A stretch of 64,000 nt of DNA, from NCBI GenBank assembly GCA_964304625.1, contig OZ199840.1, positions 1 to 64,000 on the forward strand. Direction: 5' to 3'. The position numbers and the translations under genes were made by a program. Below are positions 37,301 through 50,400 of this stretch, in pieces. Each line of letters starts with the position of its first letter. Position 1 is the first letter of the stretch. The DNA is from Kudoa neothunni (Eukaryota; Cnidaria). The notes beneath the pieces are model-generated. The model was not told where the DNA came from. It did not search any database and saw nothing but the letters and a program-made list of their open reading frames with translations.

Positions 37301-38505
37301 TAACAAGGGATGGTGAATCATTTGTTATAGAAAACACCCTACCATCTAGTCTTAATGAAAAATCCAAATGTAAATGGGAATTACGTAACGCGAGTACCAA
37401 ATCGATAGCAATTATTAAAAAATGCATGAGACGAAATGACAATGGATGTAGAACGTACCCTTCATGCAAATCATTCACTATCAGTGGATTAGCAGATGGC
37501 AATAATTATCACTTGACTGTGTACAGTTCTATCAATCCAACAATTTATGGGACAGCCACTATTGAGCAAGGTAAAGCATTGTTACTTCGAAAATAATTAA
37601 AACTGTAAATTTTAGGAGCCAAAAGCAGTTCCAGGTTTATTAATTAATATTTTTAAAATAAATAAATAAATTTTTAGTTCTAAAACCATGGTCATGTATT
37701 AATTTATTGTGTTTTTACAATTTAACTGGTATTGTTTTAGAATAATTGCAGTAGCCGCTATTGGAGCTATGATCATGGGTGCTATTGGTTTCGTGGTTTT
37801 CAAGAAGAAAAAATAAACGCCCTTATTTACGAATTATTGCCCTAAAATCCAACGTAATAGAAATTTAGATTATTTTTCTAATGGTGTGATATTTATGAAA
37901 ATTTTTTAATTTGTCGACAACTTAAAATTTATTGATACTTAATCAAATAAAAATATTTTATCTTTGATGTGTTCCAACGTTATTATAAAATTTGATTGGG
38001 ATGATATGACTCGGATAAAAATGTGGGATTGTTAATAAATTTTGAAATTTTTTTTATAATTATTTGAAATTGCTAAAACTTAATGAAATATAATAAACGA
38101 ATAATATTCATTTTGTTAAACGACTTAGTTAAATAAAATATATCTATCGAAAAATAGTTGTAAACGTTGATTAATCTCCCAAATATTTGGATGTTGTATT
38201 CGGTTACTTTTATAAATTATACACTAAATAACGGTACTGAATTTATGTGAAATATAAATATCTGAAAACTAGATAACAAGATATGATTAATATTTTTTTT
38301 CTGTTTATTAAAAAAATGAGCTCAACGGCTTGTGTATTGGCATCTAGGATTTTCAACACTAATCAATGCAAACTCATTTCTTGGGAACTATAATTATGGT
38401 TTTAGTACTTATTCCAGTTTTTAATGAAATCTTGGGCTATTTAAAAGCTAATGTTATGTGGAAAATATTAATAAATAAATTAATTATTGGGTTACTTAAC
38501 ACAGT
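34323..38505 (+). repeat. segmental duplication, copy A (4.2 kb)
   Basis: This is alignable by eye with 47,022-51,292, including 5' flank, exons, introns and 3' flank. Shared landmarks are GAGTGTGGTAGAG at the left, GATAGGCTATTTACCCGATAC before the gene and GGTTTTAGTACTTATTCCAG at the right. Similarity begins at the edge of the N gap, so the copy probably extends into it. Both copies are in the same orientation, 12.7 kb apart. Confidence 0.9.
34766..37816 (+). pseudogene. modular C-x-C/FN3-like surface protein, copy A, degraded
   Basis: This is a paralogue of the gene at 47,463-50,603 with the same exon order: a signal-peptide start at 34,766 (MVKDKFLN), modules, two micro-exons, a membrane helix and a KKKK end at 37,816. 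Compared with copy B it has one-base insertions near 34,865, 35,395, 35,485 and 35,540 and a frame change near 35,210. Its second intron has lost the GT donor (AATAAC at 35,279-35,284 where B has AAGTATC). The serine tract is only about five residues. Either it is a true pseudogene, or base-level assembly quality is poor beside the N gap. The intact micro-exons and membrane end suggest that decay is recent. Confidence 0.75.
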
Positions 38506-39796
38506 GGGTGACCAGTTTTTCGCACTGTCGACTCGTTTGTACTTTCAACAAAAAGTAGATTTATGCTGCATTGTTTTTTTTTAAAAAGATATTACCATAT
38601 TTTTTTATAATAGAATGTATCAAATTAATAAAACAAATTTTAATTTATATTTGCTATTTTACGTGCTTTTCTTAATGGCCAGTTTTTCGTACATTTTTCA
38701 ATACTTGTGGAGGTTACAAAACGAGTGGTCACCTACTGTACTAAAATTATTTTCCAAAAATCCCTTAGAATCATTTTGCATCTACGTTCAAATCTGGATA
38801 TAGCGTGGTTATAAAGTTGGACACCGATTTTATAAATTTTTGAATCACTTAAGTTCGTAATCAATTTTACTTTATTTTGCAATAACACATACGGAGGAAA
38901 AATGTTTTCAAGTCTAATGTTCTCCGATATCGAGTTTCCCTTCATATGGCGTGACATTTTAAGTTTGGTAACTGGGTTAGCGCGAGTTCGGAATTATCAA
39001 GAAAAAGTTCAGTATTGACGAAAATGTGAAGCGATAGAATTTTTGTAAATTTATAAAAGTAATCATTTAGGGGAAAACATAAAAACTTTAAAATTTAACG
39101 TATACGGTATATTTATTTCTCTAGCATACTTGAAAATTATATCAAGATTGGCGAATTGTGATTTTCCTGGCAAAAAAAAGTTGCGTTTTGAAAATTTTAA
39201 GATTCGGATGCTAAAGTGTATAATTTAGGCTCCAAATTAAGACATTTAGATTGATCAATTATTGCTAATGTTATTATGAAAATAGTCGCCTTAACACTGT
39301 AGAGTGTGATCTTAACAGTCTTGGTACACGTATAGGCTGACTTTGTAGATTAAATATTTTGATCACAAATTTTTCTTTTGCATTAAGAATTTTTTATATT
39401 AAATTAATATTAAAATTATATACAATTTGAAATTTATTTTTTTTAAATAAATAAATAATTGACTATAATTTAAAGTCTTTTTAATGCGCCCGCTAAAATA
39501 TGGGAAATGGAAAGTTATTTAAATTAACCGATTCGTACATTGGTTACGCGCAAAAAAAAAGAACACGAAATACAGTATTTCAAAAACTTGGATGCAACCA
39601 TGTTGTATTAAAATAGATAAATTATAATAAACGCATATAGGTAATAGTTTACTATTTCTTCATATTTAGACATATTGGGTGGTATGACTTTGCGTGATTA
39701 GAATAATATTGTAGTTGGACTGATGTTATTTCATTAGGTTCATTAAAGACGGCCTTCCATTTATTCCTCCATTTTTGTGGATGATTGATTTTTTGG
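38506..39796. other. intergenic, AT-rich
   Basis: Short frames at 38,615-38,803 (plus) and 38,957-38,733 (minus) have no known motif. No repeat end is recognised. Confidence 0.35.
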
Positions 39797-39990
39797 TGAA
39801 AAATTCCACGATAAGATTAATCCTTTGGACCCCCCGAATTTAATTCAGCGACTGAAAAAAATTTTGTTTGCTCATTCTGTTAAATTTTAAATAATTCTAT
39901 ATAAAATATCCAAAAATTGGAGAAGTCATTTTAAAAATTAAAGATACACAAAAGGTGCCAAATGGTAACATTGGGACGCGGCTTATTTCA
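39797..39990 (-). repeat. interspersed repeat, inverted relative of 54,649-54,825
   Basis: The reverse complement shares long runs with 54,649-54,825, for example GGATATTTTATATA, ATTATTTAAAATT and CTGAATTAAATTCG in the same order and spacing. Ends resemble AGATTAATCC and GTTGCCATTTG motifs seen again at 40,537-40,560 and near 40,880. The piggyBac-like affiliation is a guess. Confidence 0.6.
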
Positions 39991-40219
39991 ATATGCGGGA
40001 GTGCGACTGTGCTTGTTTTTATGTTACTTTGTTTTTAACCAAGAAGTTACTCTTCCACCATCAGAAATGAAATATTAAATTATTCGTTATATTTTTGATA
40101 GTCCAAAAAGCAGTTTCTGTTTTTATTGAGGTACAAAGAAATATTACACTTAATGCAAATATGTTCAAATAAGTGAAATATTCAAATATAATATCTTCAA
40201 CTTATTCAGAAATATCAGC

Positions 40220-40910
40220 TGTTTCAATGCCATTGTTTATTTAATTTTTCGCGTTTATTGTCTAATTTAAGCGGTAGTCATCTTACTCCCCATCATTAGA
40301 ACTGTATTCGGATACAATGCCATCATATTGACTACACAAAATGGAATCCGATTCCAGTCCAACGTCTGATTTGTTCCCATCTGGTAACAATATGATTCTT
40401 TAAAAGTATGCTCTATTCTTTCTTCCCCACTGACCTATTCATTATCCATTCCAAAGAATATAAGCACATTTAAATCAAGGGTCGAACGTTGTCGTGTGAC
40501 GACGTTCACTGTACCCGCTGGCCCAATATTGCCGTGTGGCAACATGGATTAATCTGCCCCTATAGTATTCATACCAAAACATATTTTCATGTTAGATTAA
40601 TCTTTAGAATAAACTTATTTAATACTATACTTATATATTTTTTAATTTTACTGAAACCTCAAAATTCCAAGTTCAATTACAGGATACTTTTAGCCTTTTT
40701 TTATACTTGCCGTAGAGTTAGATATTCATCTGTATTTCCCTTGATATAAAACATAAAAAGTTTTGTAATTCATTTATATAAAATCAAATAAACATTAACT
40801 ATATTATTATAATAAAGATAGATTTAAAAATGTAATTACATGGTTAAAACACTCACAAAAGTAAAATGTTTCCATTTGGCAACATAGGGGTTTAAAGGAT
40901 TAAGGGATGG
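40220..40910. mobile_element. cluster of piggyBac-like terminal fragments
   Basis: TGGCAACATGGATTAATCTG (40,537-40,556) and TTTGGCAACATAGGGG (about 40,876-40,891) repeat the tip motif found at 54,649 in inverted form. Minus-strand sequence around 40,260-40,400 is rich in acidic codons, as in piggyBac N-termini. No intact element can be delimited. Confidence 0.3.
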
Positions 40911-40999
40911 TTCATACGAAAGAAGAAACAAAAGTTTGTGGTCTTTTGAATCTAGTTTCCGTCGAATAAGGTCGGTTTTATTGAACCTTACACCGCTCG

Positions 41000-41845
41000 T
41001 AATTAATAGCTCACTTTGAATTATATAATCAGTAAAATCATTAAGAAGTTTCTCTATTAAAATCTCGAAAAATTGCTGTTTTCACAATACCATTTGTCAG
41101 CTGAAACGTCTAAACTTTATCAGAGCAAACATAGGCAACCAATTACGATGTTATTAGAGCGAACACTTTTTACTTTCATGTTCAAGTGCGAACCTGAAAC
41201 CGACCTTCCAAATAATGTTCGTCTCATATAAAGCGAGAAGCCAGACTCATCAATGTAAATTACAGGAAAATGGAGTGGTTTAGATTCCAGTTATTTTGGA
41301 ACTTAATTAATAAATATAACATATACCTTTAATTAATTAAAACAATTTTTGCGTTTCGATATGCAATCCTGAGAATTCCACGCAATTGGTACAATTGAAA
41401 TATTGTTGAGGGCGTAATGGAACTGGCTCAAAGAGTTATCAATAATATGTCTAGAAACGCCGATATTATGTTCTTGTAGGTTATTGGCGATTGAATCTAA
41501 TGTGATTGTGCAATCTTCATTCACTAAGCTTTGGATATTGTGATTTGTGGACGGTTGTCAATCTTGATCTCCAGTCCCCAGCTCTTCTTAGAAATGCATT
41601 CTTCGTCGGCCGACTTCATCGTCATCCTCGAATTCTTTTAAAAAACCATGAGATCGTTGATTTGAAGACTCCAACCGTTTTTTTTTCGATTTAAACATGA
41701 GTGCAATTTTCCTTGATATCCTTCAAAATAGTTTAACTAACGCCATACACTTTCGGTAACCTATGATAGTTTGTTTCGTTGTGTCTTCTAAAAAAATATA
41801 CTTTCTTTTAGTGACATAAAGCTGTGATGAATTATGATCCGACAT
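41000..41845 (-). mobile_element. Tc1/mariner-like (IS630 group) transposase relic
   Basis: The start ATG at 41,845 begins MSDHNSSQLY. A helix-turn-helix-like part follows (NEDCTITLDSIANNLQEHN, 41,524-41,468). IDESGFSLYMRRT (about 41,262-41,220) is the first catalytic aspartate block of the IS630/Tc1 group, followed by NIVIGCL where the family has an N-x-T-x-I-A-A strand. Stops and frame changes interrupt the rest. No terminal repeats were located. Confidence 0.6.
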
Positions 41846-42245
41846 GGTTATTTGTAATAACGCGAACCAGTTTAATTTTGATCTGACGTTGTTGCATTTA
41901 GGTCTTGAAATATTGTATAGTCGTCAACCAATTTTTTACAACTTATTTAATGTCGCTTAATTTTAATTTTAAATGTTCCTGATGTTTATATAAACAAGTA
42001 TATTCAACTCAATGACATTTTTTCAAAGAATTGGTTGTAAAGAATGCAAAACATACATCCAAATTCACGTGACTTGCCGATTTTTCACATTTTTTTCTCA
42101 TTGTCTGGAGGGATTGGGTGAATGGGTTATCTGCTATATTTAAGGAGCAATATAGGATCCATGCAAGTCACTAAAATCGCCACTCTATTTTTGAAGTCAA
42201 AGTGACGATTTAAAATATTGCTTTGATATTCGCGCTTAAAATTTA

Positions 42246-42365
42246 AAATTCATCATCATCTGAATCATTGGAATCTCGATATCTTTCGTCATCCGATTCT
42301 GCCTCAATATTTTTAGTGTTGGGAGAATCCTGCCTGTCCATTAGCACAATCTGCCCGGAATTATT
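42246..42365 (-). pseudogene. acidic peptide fragment of transposase type
   Basis: An open minus-strand stretch ends ESDDERYRDSNDSDDDEF and a stop. Such acidic ends occur in Tigger and piggyBac transposases. It lies just outside the left end of the piggyBac at 42,671. Confidence 0.3.
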
Positions 42366-42670
42366 CGCACGCAGAAAGACAATCATCTCTGTTATTGTCG
42401 TTCCGTTTCCTTATGTCCAAAAACAATGTTAAAATCCATTCGAACTAACTATCGGAAGTTCTCAAACCCTATTGTCCATTATAATATCCACGTGAAGATT
42501 ATTGTGTTTTTTGGTATATATAATCATTGCTTAATTAAATATCACATTAAATATTTAATTTGTTTTGATACTTATTTTTTCAAATGTTAAAAAGATTAAT
42601 TATAGTGTGAAATTAATAAAGAATAACTAACTATTTCATATTTCACATAGCTGTTAGTTAGATTTATTAA

Positions 42671-45212
42671 CCTTAAAAGTAAACTGGGGTCCCTTTGGAC
42701 CCAAACGAGATTGCCACCTCGTTTTCTCAGTCGTTATATAATTACTAGAATTTAAACTCCTTCAATTCCCGTAAAACATGATTATCTGTAAAGGAATAGA
42801 TTTATTGGAATTTTCATCCGTCATAGCAATTTTTATAACAAAAACACCTTCGGAGTATAATTGGGATCCATTTGGACCACATTTTTTTTGATATTTTAAA
42901 AGCATATTATTTATATTAATTTTCAGATGGAAATTGGCATTAAAAATATTTTACATACCAAAATCTAATAAACAATTTTATGTCGCGCATACGTGAGTGT
43001 GCAAGTTTCTGTTGTGAGAGTATGGATTTCTTCTTAGGAAATAGCGAGGAGAGTATTGACACTAATGAATCTGAAACACAGGACCTAGTGGATTTGAAAG
43101 AGAGTGTCAGCAATGAGAAGAAAGAAAATCTTGTGCGTGATAAAAATAACGATTCGCTTGTAGACAAAAATAACTGTCTATGAAGTGTAATAAAATCAAA
43201 AAAACTAACGTGGCTGCAGAAAATAAAATGAATTTTCTTCGAGGTGTGACTGTGTACGCCACTCAAAAGATCTCTAGTATTGTATGATGTTTTCATCATT
43301 TCTTCCCAATAGAAATAGTGGAACAAACAATTAAGTATGCCAATCAATGTGGTAAGAATCATTATGGTAATAAATGGAGAGATGTTGAAGTCGATGAAAT
43401 GCATGGTTTTATTGGCTGTTTATTGTACGTGGCAATCCATAAGGATAGACAAGACGCTATTATTGACATGTTTAGTTGTGACGAAAGTAGGAAAATATAC
43501 AAATATTTTTTTTCCTTGTACATATTCAGGCAATTAACAAGAGCATCCCACATTGATAATGCAGAATCTAGGAAGGAACGGCGGTAGCACGAACAATTTT
43601 GCCCAATTAGAGAAATATGGGACATTTGGGTCAACGTGGCGAAAAAATGTAATAACCCCGGAGAGAATGTACGTCTTGATGAGCAATTGGCTTATTTTAG
43701 CCGATTATAAAAAATAAGCTAGCAAATTATGGCTTAAAATTTTTCCTATTGGTTGATCCAGCATCTTCATATGTGTTAAATATTGATGCTTACGTCGACA
43801 AAAAATGTCTTTTAGATATGATATCAAAATTTATGATGTGGGGAAAAATTTTGCATTAAAATTAACTGAAAATTTGGTCAACTTAGGATGCAATTTGGTG
43901 TGTGATAATTATTTTACTTCTATTCCTTTGGCTGAAAAGTTACTTAAAAGAACAATGACATTACTCGGTATCATCTGAATAAAAAAGCGAGATATTCCTC
44001 CATTTCTCCTCCCCGATAGAAAAACTCCTGTCAACGAATCGAAGTTTATTTTTAGAGACAAAAAATGTTAGTTTCGTTTTTGGAAAAAAACCAGTGTTAC
44101 TTTTATCTATTTTGTACCCCAACACATCTATTTCTAGGGAATCCCCACATAAACCTGAGGTCATCTTAGAGTATAACGCTGCCAGAGGAGGCGTCGATAC
44201 AGTTGACCGCATGCTGGCCTCTGTCTCCGTCGGAAGATTTGCCAGACGATTGCCTTTGATTTTTTTTATAATATGGTCGGCATATCTCTGATAAATGCCT
44301 TTGTTGTTTAAAAAGAAATATTCAACGATCCTAGTATCAAACGGCGCAATTTCTTTAAAAAAGTAGCATATGAGCTATGCGAACCATTGAGATGCAAAAA
44401 CAATCCAAATATCCAACTAGCCACGAAGGAAGTAACCCTAAGCATGAAATCTCCAAAAAAGAATATCATTGATCGTAACCCTAAAAATTGATGTGTTTTA
44501 TGTAGTCGAGACAAAGATAAAAAAACATTTAAAATGCAAGCTCTGTGAGGTTCCATGCTGCAAACAACATGCAATATATGTTTGTACCAATTTCTTACCG
44601 TATTTTTCTCAAATATAATGAATTACTTATTCTTTCTATTTGATACTGATTCAAGTTATTTGCCATTTTTTATTGTACTGTCATGGAAATAATATGATTG
44701 TCCAAATTTAAAATTATTTGCAAACCATTTAATTTATTGGTTACGTGATTTTTAAATTGTCCTATTTTCATTTTGATAATGAAAGAAAAATTATATTTAT
44801 AGGGATTTACTAATTATATTCGTTTGCAATCCATAGTAGATTTGATAGCTTTTCGCGTAGAGCTTAATTGAAATTCGTGATTCTATCATTAAAATAAATT
44901 TCAGCCCATTTTATTTATTTTTAAGAATAATTTAAACAGATATATTATGTGTTTATGGAGTTATTAACGAATTCTAGTAACAGTCATTTTAAAATAATCA
45001 GTCGTAATATTTATGAAGGAACAATGCACGTAGACGCACGCGCCGGTGAAAACAAGACGTGAAATTATTAACGAAAAGAACACTTTTTAAAATTAAAATT
45101 TTACAGATTGATAAAAAACTATATTATTCAATGAAATGATAAAATAAAATCTAGGGTCAAAATGAACCCCAATTATACTCCGAGGGGATCTGCCTAATTG
45201 TTACTTAGAAGG
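42671..45212 (+). mobile_element. piggyBac transposon with both ends and TTAA target site
   Basis: TTAA at 42,667-42,670 and 45,213-45,216 flank tips CCTTAAAAGTAA and, inverted, CCTTCTAAGTAA (10 of 12 alike). TTAA duplication with CC-type tips is diagnostic of piggyBac. A subterminal inverted repeat is also visible: CGGAGTATAATTGGG near 42,854 and its complement near 45,167-45,182. The element is 2.54 kb, the usual autonomous size, but its transposase is broken. Confidence 0.85.
43260..44580 (+). pseudogene. piggyBac transposase, broken
   Basis: Recognisable blocks: NHYGNKWRDVEVDEMHGFIG (about 43,355-43,415), the start of the DDE_Tnp_1_7 domain; EQFCPIREIWDIWV (about 43,590-43,630); NVRLDEQLAYF with the first catalytic aspartate (about 43,668-43,700); and KPEVILEYNAARGGVDTVDR (about 44,152-44,210), which includes the third catalytic aspartate. 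At least five frame changes or stops lie between them. A cysteine-rich C-terminal part is faintly visible up to about 44,580. Confidence 0.78.
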
Positions 45213-45216
45213 TTAA

Positions 45217-47021
45217 CTTTATTGTTGGAATTGACTGGCAGTTTCAACAAGGTAAATGAGTTCATGTGTGAACAATCACTTTTGAGGATTTGTTCGTTAT
45301 TAGAAAAAACCCTCTCGGGGCTCGAGTTGTCGGTATATCTCAAAAAAATAACTGTTACCAACTTTCTTAGATTTCGATATTTAGAATCTTCCAATAGTCT
45401 AAGGCGAGGGTGATAAGTTCGTGTTCGCTCTCAAGACTTCAAATTTTTTGAACGAACGAAATTGCCATCCTTCTTAGAAATAATCTCCACAATATGTAAC
45501 CAAACTTTAGAATATTATATAATTAATAAATTGTTTTTTTATTTCAAATTTTTTGCTTTATTTTTGCTGCAATATTAACTTTCACACACGGCTTGAATAG
45601 GATGCCGAATAATAAATTTAACTTTTGATCGTACGTCCGGCGAGATTTCGCCAGACAAGAGTTATCTGCGTTTTAAGCTATGGTAGGTCATTTGAATACT
45701 AAATAAAGAAATTGGAATTACTTTTCTACAACAGAAACTGCTAAAAATATACATACAGGGAAGGTTTGCATCCATCTTAACCTTGTTCCATGGAATGATT
45801 TTAATAGATATATAATTAATTTTCTGTCAATCTGTAAAAACTCTAATGTTAAATTTATAACCATTTTACAAAATATAATCATAATTAAAGATTAATAATT
45901 TTTTTCACAACGGAGTAATTTACTAAAAACAAACACATTCAAAAAAAATATGTAAATTTTATTTGACATTTTTATATTTATTATACGCAGAAAAGTTAAT
46001 TTAAAAATAAATTTTTGTTCAATATTTAAATTAAGGTAAAAAAGGAAACCCTCATAAACGATAAGAAAAGTTTATATTAATGCCTACATTAGATGACGTG
46101 ATGTTTAACATAAGATATGGTGGTGCAAATTTTGAGTTTAAATATAAACTGATAAATATTCATATCTGAAAGTCAGAAAGAATTATCTCAATCAATTTTG
46201 GATCAATTGTAATTTCAAATAAATCAACATGGTATTAGAATAGTAAATATAGTTTTGTATTGTCTAATTTTAGGGAATTTTAGAATGAGCGGCTTTTAAC
46301 TCATTCAAAAATTGGAATTTACTCTTAAAATGTATCATTTTATTATCAAGTGAAAATTTAAGTTCTTTAGCTTATAAAGTTAGCAATACATGAATTCTCA
46401 AATTTGAGAATTAATTAATTTAGGAAATATCTTTAATAACTATAAAATTAGTTTAAGCTGCAAATGATGGTAAACTTTAAAAAATAGTTTAAGTTAATGA
46501 TTATAATATTTTTCAAATAAATAACCTAATTTACCAATGAATCAAATCTTGTTTTTTGATTTCTGTTTTAGGTCGGAAATAATTATATTAACTTTTAGGA
46601 AAGATCAATTAATTTACTTTGAAAAACATTTTGTTTTATTGGCTAAATATTATATTTAGCTCGAATTTTTTATATGAAGTCCAAAAATCTCTTGTTAAAA
46701 TATCCGAATGATGGAATATTTTAAGTTATTTTCTTGTATTAGATTTCACGAGTATTTTTGTGTAATCTCACTTATATAATTTTAAGTGAAATATCCAAAA
46801 TTAAAATTTAAAGGATTGATTTTGTATTACATTTTGTAAGGTTAAGAAGAGTTTAATAAAGACACATTATTGTACGATGCTGATTTATGAATTTCGGTTA
46901 TTTAACGTTACGTAAATAACTTCATTTTTAACCAAAAAATCGTTTTTCTATTTTTTATGTTGAAAAGTTATTGTTATTATGTTAATTTATAAAATTTCTT
47001 AATAGGAATTATCTTCGTATT
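45217..47021. other. intergenic, very AT-rich
   Basis: I see no gene, terminal repeat or RNA gene in this 1.8-kb stretch. Confidence 0.4.
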
Positions 47022-47462
47022 ATCACCAATATCTATTTGAGTGTGGTAGAGATAATAAAGATTGATTTCTAATATGTATAAAAAATGTAATAATACAAAT
47101 ATCTGATCTATTTTGTAATGAAATTCAATAGAAAATTGATATAGATAAAAATGGCTTCAAATTCTAAAGAATCCATCATACGTCATCAGGTAAACCTTGG
47201 ATTTCATGGTAATCTTAATAAAATGAAATCCACTCTTATGATTTTCATATTTTGTATCTCGTATTATTAAAATTTCTAAATTAATAATTAGGTTGTATTT
47301 TAATAATAAAAAAATATAAACTAATCAGAAAATTAAAATCAATGAAGAATTGGATTAATAAATCAATTGTCTTTTAGATAGGCTATTTACCCGATACGAG
47401 TATCGACTTATTATAGTATTCATTTATTCAGTATTATTGGTTGTTTCGTTTTACCTTTCATT

Positions 47463-50400
47463 ATGGTTAAGTATAAATTTTTGAATTGCCTCTTATGTAT
47501 ATAGTGTTTTATTACCGATAATGAGTCTTTATTAGTCATTCAAATCGCATTTCTTTGTACGATGGAAAATGCAACGGCGCCCTCTTCTCCATCAATGTCT
47601 ACTCCATTAGCTACGCTGAATTATCAAATTGAATATGATAGTTCTACTACCTCCAATTTAGTTAAGCATACACTTGGTGGAACACATTATGCTACAGGAA
47701 AATGTCGTATATTGAAGTCAAACGAAGCAGCAAACATGGGTGGTTCGACAACAGCAGCGGCGTATCAAGAAATATCAAGCTGCCCTGGATATATTACCGA
47801 TAGTAGTAACACAAACTGTGTAATTTCTTGTGACAGTCAGAATAACAAAGTTCCATATAATAAACTTTCACCACGGACAAAATATATATACGTATATGAT
47901 AATAATGATTTCGACACTGCTAAAGCAGATTATCCTAAAGGTGGAAAAGTGTTTGGTTTGGCCACACGTAATCCAAGTATCTTTAAAGCAATAAATTATA
48001 TCATAAAATTTAGCATTATTGGTCAATCCTCAAGTAACAATCTCTACCAATGCTGATAGATTGAAACTCCTAACAAAAACTTGCTCCCCAGTTGCGTGCC
48101 CAATCCATTATAAAGACGCACAATTCAAGGGGGGTATTGCGGGGCAAACATGCGATACAGGAAGCACAGAGAATGATGTTGAATTTGACCTATTGATTCC
48201 TCATTATGAGATGAGATGTGTGAATTATCCAAGTTTCTTTTATTATATGCCAAATGCATACATGAAGAAAAATATGGCTATTTATGAACCTCAGTATTAC
48301 GTAACAAAAAAGGAGGGAGCTGCTAATCAAGTTATTCTTAAATTCACAGATTTAATGTTATCGTCAGAGATATGCGTTTTTCAGTATTAAGGACGGTAAA
48401 ACTGGTGCAGCTAACTCCGCGTATGAATCGAAATGTGGAAATACTGCGGGAAAGTGTTACGCACCTTGTAAAAATGTTGAGCTTACTGTAACAGCAGAAA
48501 AAGAAATATATAATGTTCTAATTCAAACCAGGAATCACGATCTTTCAAAAACATCTGCTGATTTTGATGGATTTTCCCAAAATAAATTTCGTAATTTATT
48601 TTAGTCAATAATTATAATTATTTTATTATAAATCTTATAGCGATATATGAGACTGGTGATGGTTTGTTGTCTGCTTATACCAAAAATGGTGTATCTTTTG
48701 ATGGTACATTATTAAACCCCTCTGCAAGTACAGGTACCAAGTTTTCTACGTGCACGTTAAAGCATTACCCTGCTGACAAAGTCAAACACACGCCTTCAAC
48801 TACTTCATGTAACGCGGCCACTAAAAAGAATAGTAGTAGTAGCAGTAGTAGTAGTAGTAGCAGCAGCAGTAGCAGTAGCAGCAGTAGCAGTAGCAGCAGT
48901 AGCAGTAGTAGCAGTGGCAGCAGTAGCAGTAGTAGTAGTAGTAGTGAGGGTGGTGAATGCAAAACTGGTTGCGAAAAATTAGTAATTGAAGGACTATCTC
49001 CAGGGAAACCATATATTATCGAAATTGAACCTAATGGAATCGCAGATCCAGCTTCTTTCAAAGAACAAATACTTATAAGGACAAGTAATAACTAAAAATT
49101 TAATATTAACTTAACTAATAATATTTACAAGATAATGAGGTGAATAAAAATTTTCAAGCAACCGCCCCTACTAAAACAGAATCAACAACTACACTAACAG
49201 CTATTGGAGGCGAAGCAGAGACAAATAAAAATAATGAGCCAAACTGTGAATACTATTTAAGTCCAACTGGGAAAAACACATTTTACACCGCTAAATGTAC
49301 TGAAACCAATCCCTGCAGAGGGAGATGTAGAGAATCAATAACTATTGTTGATCTTGAACCAAACACTTCTTACGACGTTAGGGTCATTGCTGATAAGGAG
49401 TACAAAGAACACATATATACAAATGTTTTAACTAGTATATATATATATATATATATATATTAATTTATTCAACTCAATCTAGATCTGGCAACCTTGAGAA
49501 TAACTCAAAAATACACTGAACAAGGATTGGAATTGAATGCACAATTGTCCAAAAAAGTCCCAGAAGCCATTTGCCATTATACAATCCAAATAAAAACAGA
49601 TGAAAGGTTTGAAGATGTTTACGTCTGCGAAGCATCACAGACACCAGCAGCTGCGCCAGAAACTCAAAATACTCCACCAAGCTCACCAGTCGACTCCAAT
49701 TCTAATCCCGAGCAAGAACAAACTGGTACTAGTCAAATTCAAAGTCTAAAATCAGAAGTTAATGGATTAAAAATTGCAAGAGCTGAATCTAATACCCCTA
49801 CTGAAACTGATACAAATGTTGCCCCAGCTACAACAGTCGATACAACTGCGAGCCCGGCCAATACAAATACATGCTCCTCATTTCCATTGTGCAGTTCTAT
49901 TAAATTCGACGACTATGATGCAAATGAAGAGTATAAAGTGTCTATTACTGCAGTGGGAAAATCAGAGCGAAATGAAATTACTTTAGTAGCTAGTAAAAAT
50001 ATTTTCAATATTATTATTATATTTAAAATAAATAGCTGCTCCAAAGGGGAATCCAACAGAAAACGACAAAATAATATATGTGACCATAACAAGGGATGGT
50101 GAATCATTTGTTATAGAAAACACCCTACCATCTAGTCTCAATGAAAAATCCAAATGTAAGTGGGAATTACGTAACGCGAGTACCAAATCGATAGCAATTA
50201 TTAAAAAATGCATGAGACGAAATGACAATGGATGTAGAACGTACCCTTCATGCAAATCATTCACTATCAGTGGATTAGCAGATGGCAACAATTATCACTT
50301 GACTGTGTACAGTTCCACCGATAAAACAGTTTATGGGACGGCTACGATTGAGCAAGGTAAAGCATTATTACTTCGAAAATAATTTAAATTGTAACTTTTA

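Noticed and set aside
38366-38584. A 72-codon plus-strand frame with hydrophobic segments
   Set aside because: It lies in the duplicated 3' flank, and the matching stretch of copy B (about 51,150-51,230) does not keep the frame.
43362-43634. A 90-codon minus-strand frame
   Set aside because: It is the antisense of the piggyBac transposase.
48765-49061. A 98-codon minus-strand frame with a long leucine run
   Set aside because: It is the antisense of the AGY serine repeat in exon 4 of the surface-protein gene.
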